64,000 bases of DNA from Butyrivibrio sp. (GCA_015056655.1 SVFV01000005.1:1-64000), one strand, 5' to 3'. Positions 48,645-58,393 are shown, numbered from the stretch's first letter. A program made the numbers and translations. Notes: generated by a model not told the origin, from the sequence alone.

Positions 48645-48744
48645 CATAAAAATAGTCCTGACACAGCGAATATATATTACCATGTCAGGACGGATTTGTA
48701 AAAACATGCAGTAATGGACCTAGGGGACGGTTTGTGGTCCATTA
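48645..48744 (-). terminator. Terminator and REP-like hairpin in the displaced ychF upstream region
   Basis: GTCCTGACA (48655-48663) and TGTCAGGAC (48683-48691) form a perfect stem followed on the minus strand by TATTTTTATG; a similar sequence occurs at 53683-53729. TAATGGACC (48712-48720) and GGTCCATTA (48736-48744) enclose GGGGACGG, which resembles REP elements linked to IS200-like transposases. No gene is present in 48554-48776. Confidence 0.65.
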
Positions 48745-48776
48745 TATAGCTCAAAGTTCTGGTGTTTTAATCTTGT

Positions 48777-48882
48777 TTATATGCTAAGCATTCTATTGAT
48801 GTAAGCAGACTGCCATCTGGTAAGCCCTGTTGCAGTCTTTCGACCCTCCTGCTCCATGATGTCCTGAATTTTACGAACACCA
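48777..48882 (-). pseudogene. C-terminal relic of a large serine recombinase
   Basis: Directly after the EFR1 stop codon the minus strand reads NGVRKIQDIMEQEGRKTATG then LTRWQSAYINRMLSI and stop. This resembles the region of large serine recombinases (TnpX/Tn4451 type) that ends in a YINRMLSNEKY-like motif. No other part of the gene is left. It suggests an older mobile element at the same locus. Confidence 0.5.
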
Positions 48883-49653
48883 TTACTGCTGATTAGCCTC
48901 TATAAGCTCTTTCAGTGTGATATGAACATTTCTGTATCGGGCTTCCGGGTTGGGCTCATTTACTGTGGCAAACTGCAGGGCTTTTGTAGGGCAGGCCTGG
49001 ATGCATGCCATACAGTTTATGCAATTCGTGTAATTATAGTCCGGGCGATTGTTTTCCAACCGGATACATCCTCGTGGACAGATACGGCTGCAGGTACCGC
49101 AGCCAACGCAGCGTTCATTTACGCGGTAAAGCGGGAAGGAATACATTGGGCCGGCTTGTTCTTTGAAGTGCATGTAGCCATTATAAAAATCCGTTTCTTC
49201 CTTTGACGCAGCCTGAATATAGTGCTTTTCTGTATCGATGTCAGCTTTGATCAGTTCAAGATGCTCGTCAACTTTCTTTTCACCTTCGATTTGTCTCTGC
49301 TGATCCATATCAAATACTATAATTGCGTTGTCATGCATGATAATGGTATTGATATAATTCGCTTCTTTCCCGATAGATGAAAGAAATTCCTGGGTACGGC
49401 CGGCAACCCCACCGTGATGGCAGCCGTAGGTCACAACCAGATAAAAATATTCTGTTTCAAATTCTGAATCACGGATGAAATCCTTCACCATAGACGGGAT
49501 CTCAAACTCAAAAAGCGGGCAGACAATCCCAATCTTATTGGCAGTATAATGCCGGTTTGTCTTTTTCATTTCCTGGGGAATGCTAACAAGTTCCTGATCC
49601 AGCTGCTTCGCTGCATAGAGACTGTTTCCGGTTGCTGAAAAAAATAAGATCAT
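48883..49653 (-). CDS. EFR1-family flavodoxin-ferredoxin
   Basis: The 256-residue protein has an N-terminal flavodoxin-like domain (LFFSATGNSLYAAKQLDQEL, VVTYGCHHGGVAG) and two C-terminal 4Fe-4S motifs (CVGCGTCSRICPRGCI and CINCMACIQACPTKAL). EFR1 proteins are probably cytoplasmic electron carriers. It is divergent from the LysR gene at 49828, which may regulate it. It is chromosomal, just right of the ICE insertion. Confidence 0.9.
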   Translation of the reverse strand: MILFFSATGNSLYAAKQLDQELVSIPQEMKKTNRHYTANKIGIVCPLFEFEIPSMVKDFIRDSEFETEYFYLVVTYGCHHGGVAGRTQEFLSSIGKEANYINTIIMHDNAIIVFDMDQQRQIEGEKKVDEHLELIKADIDTEKHYIQAASKEETDFYNGYMHFKEQAGPMYSFPLYRVNERCVGCGTCSRICPRGCIRLENNRPDYNYTNCINCMACIQACPTKALQFATVNEPNPEARYRNVHITLKELIEANQQ

Positions 49654-49827
49654 CTCAGATTTCCTTTTCCTTTTCTTTACTTGATGAATACATTATAATT
49701 CCTCCAATGATCCATGTAAAATAACAATTTCAAATGATCTGTCATACAAAAATCGAATATCAGACTGGCGATAAACCGCCACTATGCTATACTTGTATCA
49801 CTATATAGAAAGCATGGGGACATATGC

Positions 49828-50688
49828 ATGGATATGATAAGTCTTGAGATCTTTATGATGGCAGCAGAAGAAAGAAATATCACAAAAGCAGCGAAACTGC
49901 TGCATCTGTCTCAGCCAACAGTCTCCAGAAGGATCCAGGAACTGGAAGATGAGCTTGGCCGGCAGCTGTTCTTGAGGACGAACAGATCTGTAACTCTGAC
50001 TGATGAAGGCAGGCAGTTCAGGGAAACAGCATCGGATATACTGAAAATCTACAGAAAATCAGTTAACCGGGAAAAGGATCAGAAATTTCTAAAAGGTGAT
50101 ATATACATCGGATCAGGAGAGATCCCGGCTTTTTCAAAGCTTTCGGAACAGATCCGGGACTTCCGTCGCCTGCAGCCCGGAATCTGTTTTCATATTCAGT
50201 CTGGAAATGCCGAGGAAATCCGTGAGGATGTGGAAAAGGGAGTCCTTGATCTGGGGCTGCTGACCCGATCCGTCAGTACAGAGCTCTTCGAAAGCCTGGA
50301 GTACCCGGGAAAAGCATGCTGGGGTGTTCTAGTAAAGAATGACCATCCTCTTGCATTGCGGGAACAGATCAGAGCCGAAGACCTTGAAAAGGAATCCCTG
50401 ATCATTCCGGAAAACCAGGTATATTACAGGGAATTGACCGGCTGGTTTTCCAAAAGTCCGGACATAGCCGCTGTCTATACCCTGGCACATAATGCCATCC
50501 AGCTTGTAAAGCAGGGGCTTGGCCCCATGCTGTGCTTCGAAGATCCGGACCTCCTGAGGGAAGGACTCACGTTCGTTGCGATTGCTCCCTACAAATGGGC
50601 TACGCCTCTGCTGATCTGGAAGAAACGAGAAACACAGTCAGATGCAGTCAATGCATTTCTGAAATATATCGAAGAAACAATGAACTGA
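49828..50688 (+). CDS. LysR-family transcriptional regulator
   Basis: The 286-residue protein has the LysR helix-turn-helix (ISLEIFMMAAEERNITKAAK then LLHLSQPTVSRRIQELEDEL GRQLFLR) and a substrate-binding domain (GSGEIPAFSKLSEQIRDFRR, LLTRSVS, GLGPMLCFE). The start is ATG at 49828. It is transcribed divergently from the EFR1 gene, the usual arrangement with a target gene. The inducer is unknown. Confidence 0.92.
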   Translation: MDMISLEIFMMAAEERNITKAAKLLHLSQPTVSRRIQELEDELGRQLFLRTNRSVTLTDEGRQFRETASDILKIYRKSVNREKDQKFLKGDIYIGSGEIPAFSKLSEQIRDFRRLQPGICFHIQSGNAEEIREDVEKGVLDLGLLTRSVSTELFESLEYPGKACWGVLVKNDHPLALREQIRAEDLEKESLIIPENQVYYRELTGWFSKSPDIAAVYTLAHNAIQLVKQGLGPMLCFEDPDLLREGLTFVAIAPYKWATPLLIWKKRETQSDAVNAFLKYIEETMN

Positions 50689-50699
50689 CCTGATGCAAG

Positions 50700-50762
50700 T
50701 CATTTATGCATAATTCCATCAACATCTACGTATTCCTTATCATACTCAGTCCTAAAGAAGCC
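50700..50762 (-). pseudogene. Possible short C-terminal gene relic
   Basis: On the minus strand an open frame closed at 50700 reads GFFRTEYDKEYVDVDGIMHK. It has coding-like composition but no start codon and follows an in-frame stop. It may be the last remains of a gene in the 287-bp gap 50689-50975. The call is weak. Confidence 0.2.
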
Positions 50763-50975
50763 TTATGGAAAACCGCATCACTGATTCTCAAAAGAAAGCT
50801 CAGTTCAAAAGAGAAAAAGCTCTCTCTTACAAAAAATAAAAATATTGATAATCTTCCTGTTTTTTTATAAAATCGAATCTGCTGCCGCAAAAATCCGGTA
50901 CAGTTTCATTCAAAACACTGCATGATTTCCGGCATCTATTATCGTGGCAAATATTTACTAAAGAAGGGCAATAAC

Positions 50976-51758
50976 ATGAAATCACCCGCTGAAATAGCAG
51001 CTAAATATGAATCCGTAGGAAAGGATAAGACAGAACTTCCCGCTCTCAAGACATTCCTTTTAGGGATCCTTGCAGGAGCCTATATTGCTCTTGGAGGTCT
51101 TGGAAGCCAGATAGCAAGCTGCTGTGCAGCCAATCCGTCAAGCGCACGCATGATCAGCAGTGTAGTATTCCCCATAGGTCTTTTTATGGTTCTTGTTGGC
51201 GGAGCTGAGCTCTTCACTGGCAACTGCCTCATCTTTATTCCTGTTCTGTCTGGAAAAGCCAATCTTTCAGGCATGCTTAAAAACTGGATACTCGTTTACT
51301 TTGGAAATATGGTTGGTGGATTCCTTATCGCACTTACAGCTTCCACATCCCATATTTACTCATTTGCAAATAATGCTCTTGCAGAATCAGTTATTTCAAC
51401 TGCAGTTACCAAAGCCAATATCACTTTTAGCGATGGTCTGCTTCGAGGAATTCTCTGCAATGTACTTGTCTGCCTCGCTGTATGGTGTTCCTTCTCAGCC
51501 GATGAAGTTGCAGGTAAAGTCTTTGCTTTATGGCTCCCTGTAATGCTGTTTATCATCTGCGGCTTCGAGCACTGCATTGCCAACATGTACTTCATCCCTG
51601 CCGGAATGCTGACATCAGCTATCTACAATCTTCCTGCAGATGGACTTAGCTTGTTTGGATTCTTTGTAACAAATCTTATTCCGGTAACAATCGGAAACAT
51701 AATTGGCGGATCTATCTGCGTTGGTGCTATGTACTACGCAATCTATTTAAAAAAATAA
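50976..51758 (+). CDS. Formate/nitrite transporter (FNT) family channel
   Basis: Start at 50976 gives 260 residues. Six membrane helices and the FNT hallmarks are visible: FLLGILAGAYIALGGLGSQI, VGGAELFTGNCLIFIPVLSG, GILCNVLVCLAVWCSF and GFEHCIANMYFIPAGMLTSA, with the central histidine in the last. These channels carry formate, nitrite or hydrosulphide. In an anaerobic fermenter formate is the likely substrate. A hairpin follows that serves the opposite strand. Confidence 0.93.
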   Translation: MKSPAEIAAKYESVGKDKTELPALKTFLLGILAGAYIALGGLGSQIASCCAANPSSARMISSVVFPIGLFMVLVGGAELFTGNCLIFIPVLSGKANLSGMLKNWILVYFGNMVGGFLIALTASTSHIYSFANNALAESVISTAVTKANITFSDGLLRGILCNVLVCLAVWCSFSADEVAGKVFALWLPVMLFIICGFEHCIANMYFIPAGMLTSAIYNLPADGLSLFGFFVTNLIPVTIGNIIGGSICVGAMYYAIYLKK

Positions 51759-51785
51759 TTGGCCGCTTTACTAAGCAGCCAATTC
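51750..51785 (-). terminator. Terminator of the ABC-F gene
   Basis: AATTGGC and GCCAATT enclose a short stem-loop; on the minus strand ATTTTTTT follows. It lies between the convergent FNT and ABC-F genes and partly covers the FNT stop codon. Confidence 0.75.
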
Positions 51786-51803
51786 TCCTTGCATTCTCAT
51801 TCA

Positions 51804-53651
51804 TTATTTATCTCCCGAAAAACTATCAACCAACTCCTGAAGCTCGACGAACCTGTCCATTTTTCTCTCAATCTCGGCGTCGACTTCTTCCTTTTCTTTA
51901 CTAAGCGCAACAAGCTTTGGATAATCTGTAGCAGCTTCTGCTATCTGAGCTTCAAGTTCTGCGCTCTTTTCTTCAAGAGCCTCTATCTCTGCTTCAATGT
52001 TGTCGTATTCTCTCTGCTCCTTGAAGGAAAGTTTAGTCTTTTCTCTTGGAGTTTTCCAACTGTTCTTTGATGCTTTTTCATCGGTAGAATCATCAGAAGC
52101 TTTGTTTACGCTACCAGCTCCACCCTTTGTATTTGAGCTGTTATCCGCTGCGCTTGCCCCTACAGTTTCCTTTTTATGAACCAGATAATCAGAATATCCG
52201 CCTTCACTCTGATACAAACTTCCGCCCTCTTCAAAGGCAAATATTCTTGTTACCACGCGGTCAAGGAAATATCTGTCATGACTTACAGTAATGATAATTC
52301 CAGCAAAGCCATCAAGATAATCCTCCAATATTCTAAGGGTCTGGATATCCAGATCATTTGTAGGCTCATCCAGGATAATGACATTTGGCTGTTCCATAAG
52401 CACACGAAGTAGGTATAGTCTCCTCTTCTCACCACCAGAAAGCTTTGAAATTGGCGCATACTGCATCTCCGGGTTAAAAAGGAATCTGTCACACATAACA
52501 GAAGCTGAAACAAGCCCCTCCTCTGTTCTTATGAACTCTGCCGTATCCTTTATATAATCGATTACTCTCTTACTCTCATCAAGCGCCTCATTTTCCTGCC
52601 CGAAGTATCCAATTTTGATTGTCTGACCAATCTCAACATTACCCTCATCAGGATTTACAAGTCCAATGATGCATTTCATAAGAGTAGATTTTCCGCAGCC
52701 ATTTGGACCAATTATTCCTATTCTGTCAAGCTTGTTGAAGGTGTAGGAAAAGTTCTTAAAAAGCGTCTTTCCTTCATAAGACTTAGTAATACCATCCAGA
52801 ATTATTGTCTTATTTCCCATTCTAGTAGGTAGTGAAGAAAGCTGAACCTGCCTCTCCTCTTCGGGGCGCTGTCTGTCACGGAGCTCCTCAAATCTCTGTA
52901 TATGTGCCTTTTGTTTAGTGGAACGCGCTCTTGCTCCCCTTAGCATCCAGGCGAGATCCTTCCTGAAAAGAGTTGCTGCCTTTCGCTCTGCAGCCTGCTC
53001 GTAATCAAGGCGCTGCTGCTTTAACTCCAAAAAACCAGAATAGTTGGATTCGTAGCGATAAACATTACCCTTATCAATTTCCAAAATCTGATTAGTTACT
53101 TCATCAAGGAAATATCTGTCATGGGTGATCATAAGGAGCGCACCTCTAAAGTGCTGTAAAAAAACCTCAAGCCACTCAATCATATCTGAATCAAGATGAT
53201 TGGTAGGCTCATCCAAAATCAAAAGATCTGAAGGTGTCATGATCGCTGCTACAAGCGCCGCCCTTTTCTTTTGACCGCCAGACAAAATTTCAACACTACA
53301 TTCCGGGTCATCTATTCCAAACTTAGACAAATTCGCCTTGATTTCTCCCATCTTATCCCAGTGATCACCGCCTGCGTATATCTTGTCAGCGATATTCTCC
53401 AAAAGTGTTTTATCCGTATCAAATACCGGATTCTGCGGAAGATATGATATACGAAGTCCGTTACTTGTTATGACCTGTCCGCTATCCGGAGTTGTCACAC
53501 CTGCAACGATAGAAAGAAGTGTCGATTTACCTGTTCCGTTTGTACCTACAACACCAATTTTATCAGTGTCATTTATTCCCACAGAAACTCCGCTAAGTAC
53601 CGGCTTCGACATATATGATTTGGATACATTTTCTACATTTAAAATATTCAT
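51804..53651 (-). CDS. ABC-F family ATPase
   Basis: The 615-residue protein has two ABC nucleotide-binding domains and no membrane helices. Motifs are GTNGTGKST and ILSGGQKKR with ILDEPTNHLDSDMIEWLE in the first, and GPNGCGKST, LSGGEKRRL and ILDEPTNDLDIQTLRILE in the second. The linker and a charged C-terminal coiled coil (IEAEIEALEEKSAELEAQIA) follow the Uup/EttA type. These proteins act on ribosomes, in translation control or antibiotic protection. The Ser/Lys-rich insertion around 520-560 is variable in the family. Confidence 0.95.
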   Translation of the reverse strand: MNILNVENVSKSYMSKPVLSGVSVGINDTDKIGVVGTNGTGKSTLLSIVAGVTTPDSGQVITSNGLRISYLPQNPVFDTDKTLLENIADKIYAGGDHWDKMGEIKANLSKFGIDDPECSVEILSGGQKKRAALVAAIMTPSDLLILDEPTNHLDSDMIEWLEVFLQHFRGALLMITHDRYFLDEVTNQILEIDKGNVYRYESNYSGFLELKQQRLDYEQAAERKAATLFRKDLAWMLRGARARSTKQKAHIQRFEELRDRQRPEEERQVQLSSLPTRMGNKTIILDGITKSYEGKTLFKNFSYTFNKLDRIGIIGPNGCGKSTLMKCIIGLVNPDEGNVEIGQTIKIGYFGQENEALDESKRVIDYIKDTAEFIRTEEGLVSASVMCDRFLFNPEMQYAPISKLSGGEKRRLYLLRVLMEQPNVIILDEPTNDLDIQTLRILEDYLDGFAGIIITVSHDRYFLDRVVTRIFAFEEGGSLYQSEGGYSDYLVHKKETVGASAADNSSNTKGGAGSVNKASDDSTDEKASKNSWKTPREKTKLSFKEQREYDNIEAEIEALEEKSAELEAQIAEAATDYPKLVALSKEKEEVDAEIERKMDRFVELQELVDSFSGDK

Positions 53652-53682
53652 AAATCTAAACTATAAATCCTTTGATTACTAC

Positions 53683-53729
53683 ATATAAATAGCCCTAACA
53701 TGGCAAGACGTATATTACCATGTTGGGGC
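53683..53729 (-). terminator. Terminator of the second LysR gene
   Basis: GCCCTAACATGG and CCATGTTGGGGC form a long stem; the minus strand continues with TATTTATATG. It is similar to the hairpin at 48645-48691, including the flanking TTACAAAT, so both may belong to one terminator or repeat family. Confidence 0.65.
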
Positions 53730-53758
53730 ATATTTGTAAAAATCTTATCTGTTCTTTA

Positions 53759-54613
53759 TCACAGGATTTCCTGTAAAAATCTTTTTGCCAGCTGCGCATC
53801 AGGAGAAGTCTCTAAATAAATTCCATAAACATCCCAGGTGTAAGCATCATTTATAGCAACAGCCCTTATGTCTTTTTCATCTTCGAAAAACCTGGGTGCG
53901 ATGCCTATTCCAACCTTATTCTTCACAAGGCTGTGAATAGTCTCTCCCTCGCCTACTCTGGCTATTATCTCTGGATTAAAATCATTCATGTGGCAGGCGT
54001 TTATCACATCATGATAAATGTGATATTTCTCATTCATGGAAATCAAAGGTTCATCCTTTATTTCCTTAATGCTTACCTGCTGCTTATCAAAAAGTCTGTG
54101 CCCTTTGTAAACATAAAGAACAATATCAACTGACTTTATAAGCTGCGTTGCAAGGCCCGGGGCATCCGGTTTTCCAACCACAAGACCACAGTTTATCTCA
54201 TCATTTAAAACCTTCTTTAATACAGTCTTGTTTTCCTGCTCATCCCAGCTTGCAACAATTTCAGGATTTGACTTCATGAAATCATTAACAGCAGGAATGT
54301 CCACAGCCCTTATGGTTCCGGCAGCAAAGCCTACTCTGAAACGCTTCTCCCTGTCATTTACAGCTCTGATCTCAGAGAACATTTCATTCATATTCTTTAT
54401 TATAGTTCTGGATTTTTCATAAAAAATCTTTCCGCTTTCTGTTGGAACAAATCCATCCTTAGTCCTTGTAAAAAGGGCTGTGCCGCACTCTTCCTCCAGG
54501 CTCTTAATAATCTTACTAAGACCCTGCGGTGATAAAAAGAGCTTACTTGCCGCCTCCTGAAGGTTACGCTCCTCATATACAATTTGAAAGCATTTAAGAT
54601 TTCTAGTGTTCAT
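53759..54613 (-). CDS. LysR-family transcriptional regulator
   Basis: The 284-residue protein has a LysR helix-turn-helix (LKCFQIVYEERNLQEAASKL then FLSPQGLSKIIKSLEEECGT) and a typical effector domain (VGFAAGTIRAVDIPAVNDFM, LVVGKPDAPGLA). It follows the GH9 gene by five bases on the same strand, so the two form an operon. A link to cellodextrin use is possible but not shown. Confidence 0.92.
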   Translation of the reverse strand: MNTRNLKCFQIVYEERNLQEAASKLFLSPQGLSKIIKSLEEECGTALFTRTKDGFVPTESGKIFYEKSRTIIKNMNEMFSEIRAVNDREKRFRVGFAAGTIRAVDIPAVNDFMKSNPEIVASWDEQENKTVLKKVLNDEINCGLVVGKPDAPGLATQLIKSVDIVLYVYKGHRLFDKQQVSIKEIKDEPLISMNEKYHIYHDVINACHMNDFNPEIIARVGEGETIHSLVKNKVGIGIAPRFFEDEKDIRAVAINDAYTWDVYGIYLETSPDAQLAKRFLQEIL

Positions 54614-54618
54614 AATCC

Positions 54619-56259
54619 TTATTTCAAAAGTCCGGCTAAAATAAATACCAGTGGTGAATTCCAGTAAATTGTAATCTCATTTAAGGAATAGCAGTCCACA
54701 TGATCGATGTAGCATTTCATTGGTGGCAGGTTTTTAGGAAGCATTCTTGCTCTCTCGTCCTGAAGGCCCACATTAGGTCCACCTGACACAAGGCCCGGCC
54801 AGGGATCCTCTATATCATCTACCGCGGTAGGACGAAGGTGAGGATTCTTGAATGCCCTTTCACCATTGCCAGTTACATAGCTGACATCCATACTATTACA
54901 ACCAAGAATATAGTCAATACCTGATGAGATAACATTCAGGTACTCATCCTTGGGCTCAAGATAATTTGCAACAGAAAGAACCATCAGATATTTAAGCAGC
55001 TCCATATTGCTGCCCCAGATAAAGTCTTCCCTCTTCATGCAAAGATTAAAGCCGTTTCTTGCAGCGTTATCACATAATCTTGCAGCCTCAAGAGCAAAGC
55101 AGTTTCTCACATACTCCTTAAGCTCTGTCTTCTGATTTGTTAAAAGAAGTGACAAGGAGCCAAGGCCAGCTACATCAGCCCAACCAAAGCAGGTGAAGAT
55201 ATTACCCTGGTAACCCTTAAAGGAATCGTCATTATCATAAATTATGAGCTTTTCTCTCTGGAAAAGAGCATCCTCATAATACTTCTTTTCTCTGGTAGCT
55301 TCATACAAAGCGCAAGCAGCCCAGAATCTATTTGAATAATCCTCAGGCTCAGGATACTCACCTGTATTTGAACCTTCCGCATTCTTGAACAGTAAAGGCT
55401 CCGGATTGGCCACAAGCCATTCATACGCTTTAAGTGACCTTTCTAACAGGAGCTTTGCATACTCACTGTCATAATCCTTATATATAGTATGAGCAAGAGC
55501 AAATACTGCAGCAATATCAGCTGTTGCAAGTGAAGATACACTAAACAAAAACAGCTCGCCCTTGTCCTCCTCAGGCATAATAAAGTCAGCATGATTAAAG
55601 GTTGTAACCTTATGCCATACAGACCCGTTCTCACGCTGCATCTTCATAAGGAAGTCCAGTTCAACTTTCACTTCTGCCAATATGTCAGGATACTCTCCCT
55701 TTTCACATTTCTCTGCCGGGATATCGAATTTTACATTCAAAAGATTTTTATAGAGTCTTACACCATAAAGAAGATGCGCTACAGCTACAGCTCCGGCAGT
55801 AGAGTATCTGCCGTAATCTCCTGCATCATGCCAGCCGCCGCTAACATCTACTGGATCAGTATCTTCTCCATAAACAGTAGCCTTTGAAAGATGGCAAGGT
55901 TCATGGTAGAACTTTCCTGCATATTCCTTGCTAAGGCCATGTCCACATCTAAGATAGTAGAAACACTTACAGATGTCCTTCATCAGCTTGTCATAAGCTT
56001 TATTGGAAATATCAAAGCTTACGCTCTCAGTATCTCCTGCAATAACCTTGAATCTTCCCTGTCCTGCAAAAGAACTGAAATCAGCGACGTAGGTATCTTC
56101 ACCTGAAATATCATCTCTTCCAAAATGACTTGTTTTTCCCTCGAAAACAGTCTGCTGACTATCATCAACAAGCTTGAATTCTGGACTATCAAAGCTTAAG
56201 ATCGCCATTTTCTCGCCTGTTGGCAGAAAGCCAACCTGATTAGTATAGATTTTCCCCAT
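54619..56259 (-). CDS. Glycoside hydrolase family 9 cellodextrinase-type enzyme, intracellular
   Basis: The 546-residue protein has an N-terminal Ig-like (CelD_N) domain (residues 1-85) and the GH9 (alpha/alpha)6 barrel. Catalytic residues are in SGGWHDAGDYGRYS (D145, D148) and in CYSLNEITIYWNSPL (E528). There is no signal peptide, so it acts in the cytoplasm on imported cello-oligosaccharides. Its size and lack of export signal resemble the described Butyrivibrio cellodextrinase. It is followed by the LysR gene. A terminator separates it from the upstream flavoenzyme gene. Confidence 0.93.
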   Translation of the reverse strand: MGKIYTNQVGFLPTGEKMAILSFDSPEFKLVDDSQQTVFEGKTSHFGRDDISGEDTYVADFSSFAGQGRFKVIAGDTESVSFDISNKAYDKLMKDICKCFYYLRCGHGLSKEYAGKFYHEPCHLSKATVYGEDTDPVDVSGGWHDAGDYGRYSTAGAVAVAHLLYGVRLYKNLLNVKFDIPAEKCEKGEYPDILAEVKVELDFLMKMQRENGSVWHKVTTFNHADFIMPEEDKGELFLFSVSSLATADIAAVFALAHTIYKDYDSEYAKLLLERSLKAYEWLVANPEPLLFKNAEGSNTGEYPEPEDYSNRFWAACALYEATREKKYYEDALFQREKLIIYDNDDSFKGYQGNIFTCFGWADVAGLGSLSLLLTNQKTELKEYVRNCFALEAARLCDNAARNGFNLCMKREDFIWGSNMELLKYLMVLSVANYLEPKDEYLNVISSGIDYILGCNSMDVSYVTGNGERAFKNPHLRPTAVDDIEDPWPGLVSGGPNVGLQDERARMLPKNLPPMKCYIDHVDCYSLNEITIYWNSPLVFILAGLLK

Positions 56260-56303
56260 TCTTCGTTCCCCTTCCCAATGCAGTTTATTATAAATTCATA
56301 ATA

Positions 56304-56338
56304 CAAAAAATCCCGCCAGGTATTCAATACCTGACGGG
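56304..56338 (-). terminator. Terminator of the flavoenzyme gene
   Basis: On the minus strand CCCGTCAGGTATT pairs with AATACCTGGCGGG, followed by ATTTTTT. It lies between the flavoenzyme stop codon (56402) and the GH9 start codon. Confidence 0.9.
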
Positions 56339-56401
56339 AACTTAATTAACGAAAAAGTAACGAAAAATTAGCGAAAAAATTATTAGTTTACTAATTAAAT
56401 A

Positions 56402-58393
56402 TTAGATGTGGTTAGCAACCTCAAATGCATCCCAGATACCGTACATGATGTTTGATACCTGTCTTGCATCACCAAGGAGATAAACCTCATCAAGGTCATT
56501 CTTATACTGATTGTAAAGTGTATTCTCGCTTGAATAACCAACACAAAGAACAACGCTATCTGCATTAAGCTCTTTAGTGCCGCCTTCTACTTCAGCCTTA
56601 AGAACGCCACCCTTGTATTCTGTAACCTTAGCACCAGTTACAACTTCGATACCATTGAAAGGAATGAGCTTCTCAAGCATTTCCTTATTAGCTGAGCAAA
56701 GAGGTCCGTTAACTGCAAGGATCTTCTCAAGAGCCTCAACGATTGTAACCTTCTTTCCCTTCTGTGCAAGATCAAGCGCAAGCTCGCAGCCTACAAGACC
56801 ACCACCAACAACTACTACATTGTCACCTGTCTCCTTCTGACCAAGAAGAACCTGTTCTGCTGAGTAAACCTTTTCATCATCACCAAGTGAGAACATCTTA
56901 GGTCTTGAACCTGTAGCAAGGATAACAGCATCAAACTGCTTATTGAGGATCTCCTTCTCAGTAGCCTTTGTATTAAGGTGTACTTCAACACCAAGGCGAG
57001 TCATCTCATCCTCATACCACTTTGCAAGAGCGATGTCGTCTTCCTTGAATTTAGGAGCACCACCAGGGATAAGGTTACCACCAAGTCTGCCTGCTGCCTC
57101 GTAAAGTACAGGCTCGTGTCCTCTCTCTGCAAGTACGCGTGCAGCCTCGCATCCAGCAACACCACCACCAACGATGAGAACCTTTTTCTTCTTACAAATA
57201 GGATTAAGTCTGTTTACTCTCTCCTTACCTGCCTGAGGGTTAACAGCACAGTTTGTAAGTGAATAAGCCTGAATACGGCCCATGCAGCCTTCCTGGCAGC
57301 TGATGCAAGGACGAATCTGACTAAGGTTATTTCTTCTAATCTTATTTACAATATCAGGATCAGCAAGTGTAGGACGACCAAGTGAGATCATGTCGCATAC
57401 GCCGCTCTCAAGGCACTCAAGTGCTGTATCAGGGTTATCAACACGTCCAGCCATGATTACAGGGATGTTTACATTCTCCTTAGTAATTCTTGCAAACTCC
57501 TTGTAAGGAGCCTTCTCCATATACATCGGCGGGTGATTCCACCACCATGCATCATATGTTCCAGCATCTACATCAAGAGCATCATATCCATATTTCTCAA
57601 GAAGCTTAGCTGCCTCGATACCTTCCTCAATATCGCGACCCTTCTCCTCGAACTCTTCTCCAGGGAGTGCGCCTTCACGGAAATCCTTAACCATACTCTT
57701 AAGTGAGAATCTCATTGCAACAGGGAAATCCCATCCGCAGGTTCTTGCGATCTCTTCACGGATTTCCTTAGCGAATCTAAGTCTGTTCTCAAGTGATCCG
57801 CCATACTCATCTGTACGCTGGTTGAAGAATGAAATAGCAAACTGATCAATAAGGTATCCCTCATGAACAGCGTGAATTTCAACACCGTCAAAGCCTGCGC
57901 GCTTAGCATTGTAAGCACCCTTACCAAAGCTCTCAACAATTCCGTGAATCTCTTCTACTGTAAGAGGACGGCAGGTCTTATCAAGCCATCTGTGCGGAAT
58001 AGGTGAAGCAGATACAGGCGGGAACTCTCCTAAATTAGTAGGGATAGTAACTCGTCCAAATCCACCACTCATCTGTAAGAAAATCTTAGAGCCATAAGCA
58101 TGAATACGCTCTGTCATCTCACGGCTGGTTCTTACAAACTGAACCGGATTGTATGTTGAATTAGGTGTGTTAGGGAATGAAGGCTTCTCCACCTCTGTAT
58201 CAGAGAATGTTACACCTGTGATGATAAGTCCGATACCACCCTGAGCACGTCTAGTGTAGTAATCGATACCTCTTTCATTCCATCCGCCTTCGCAGTCACC
58301 AAGACCTAAAGGTCCCATGGGAGCCATTGCATAGCGGTTCTTAATCTCCAGCTTGCCAATCTGGATGGGTTCAAAAAGTTGCTGATATTTCAT
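56402..58393 (-). CDS. NADH:flavin oxidoreductase / enoate-reductase-type iron-sulphur flavoenzyme
   Basis: The 663-residue protein has an N-terminal old-yellow-enzyme barrel for FMN (residues 1-360, with APMGPLGLGD and GRPTLADPDIVN), a 4Fe-4S region (CISCQEGCMGRIQAYSLTNC), and a C-terminal FAD/NAD(P) domain with GGGVAGCEAARVLAERGH and VVVGGGLVGCELALDLAQKG. This is the layout of 2-enoate and 2,4-dienoyl-CoA reductases and bile-acid BaiC/H-like enzymes. The substrate cannot be told from sequence. The gene is single, with a terminator. Confidence 0.92.
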   Translation of the reverse strand: MKYQQLFEPIQIGKLEIKNRYAMAPMGPLGLGDCEGGWNERGIDYYTRRAQGGIGLIITGVTFSDTEVEKPSFPNTPNSTYNPVQFVRTSREMTERIHAYGSKIFLQMSGGFGRVTIPTNLGEFPPVSASPIPHRWLDKTCRPLTVEEIHGIVESFGKGAYNAKRAGFDGVEIHAVHEGYLIDQFAISFFNQRTDEYGGSLENRLRFAKEIREEIARTCGWDFPVAMRFSLKSMVKDFREGALPGEEFEEKGRDIEEGIEAAKLLEKYGYDALDVDAGTYDAWWWNHPPMYMEKAPYKEFARITKENVNIPVIMAGRVDNPDTALECLESGVCDMISLGRPTLADPDIVNKIRRNNLSQIRPCISCQEGCMGRIQAYSLTNCAVNPQAGKERVNRLNPICKKKKVLIVGGGVAGCEAARVLAERGHEPVLYEAAGRLGGNLIPGGAPKFKEDDIALAKWYEDEMTRLGVEVHLNTKATEKEILNKQFDAVILATGSRPKMFSLGDDEKVYSAEQVLLGQKETGDNVVVVGGGLVGCELALDLAQKGKKVTIVEALEKILAVNGPLCSANKEMLEKLIPFNGIEVVTGAKVTEYKGGVLKAEVEGGTKELNADSVVLCVGYSSENTLYNQYKNDLDEVYLLGDARQVSNIMYGIWDAFEVANHI

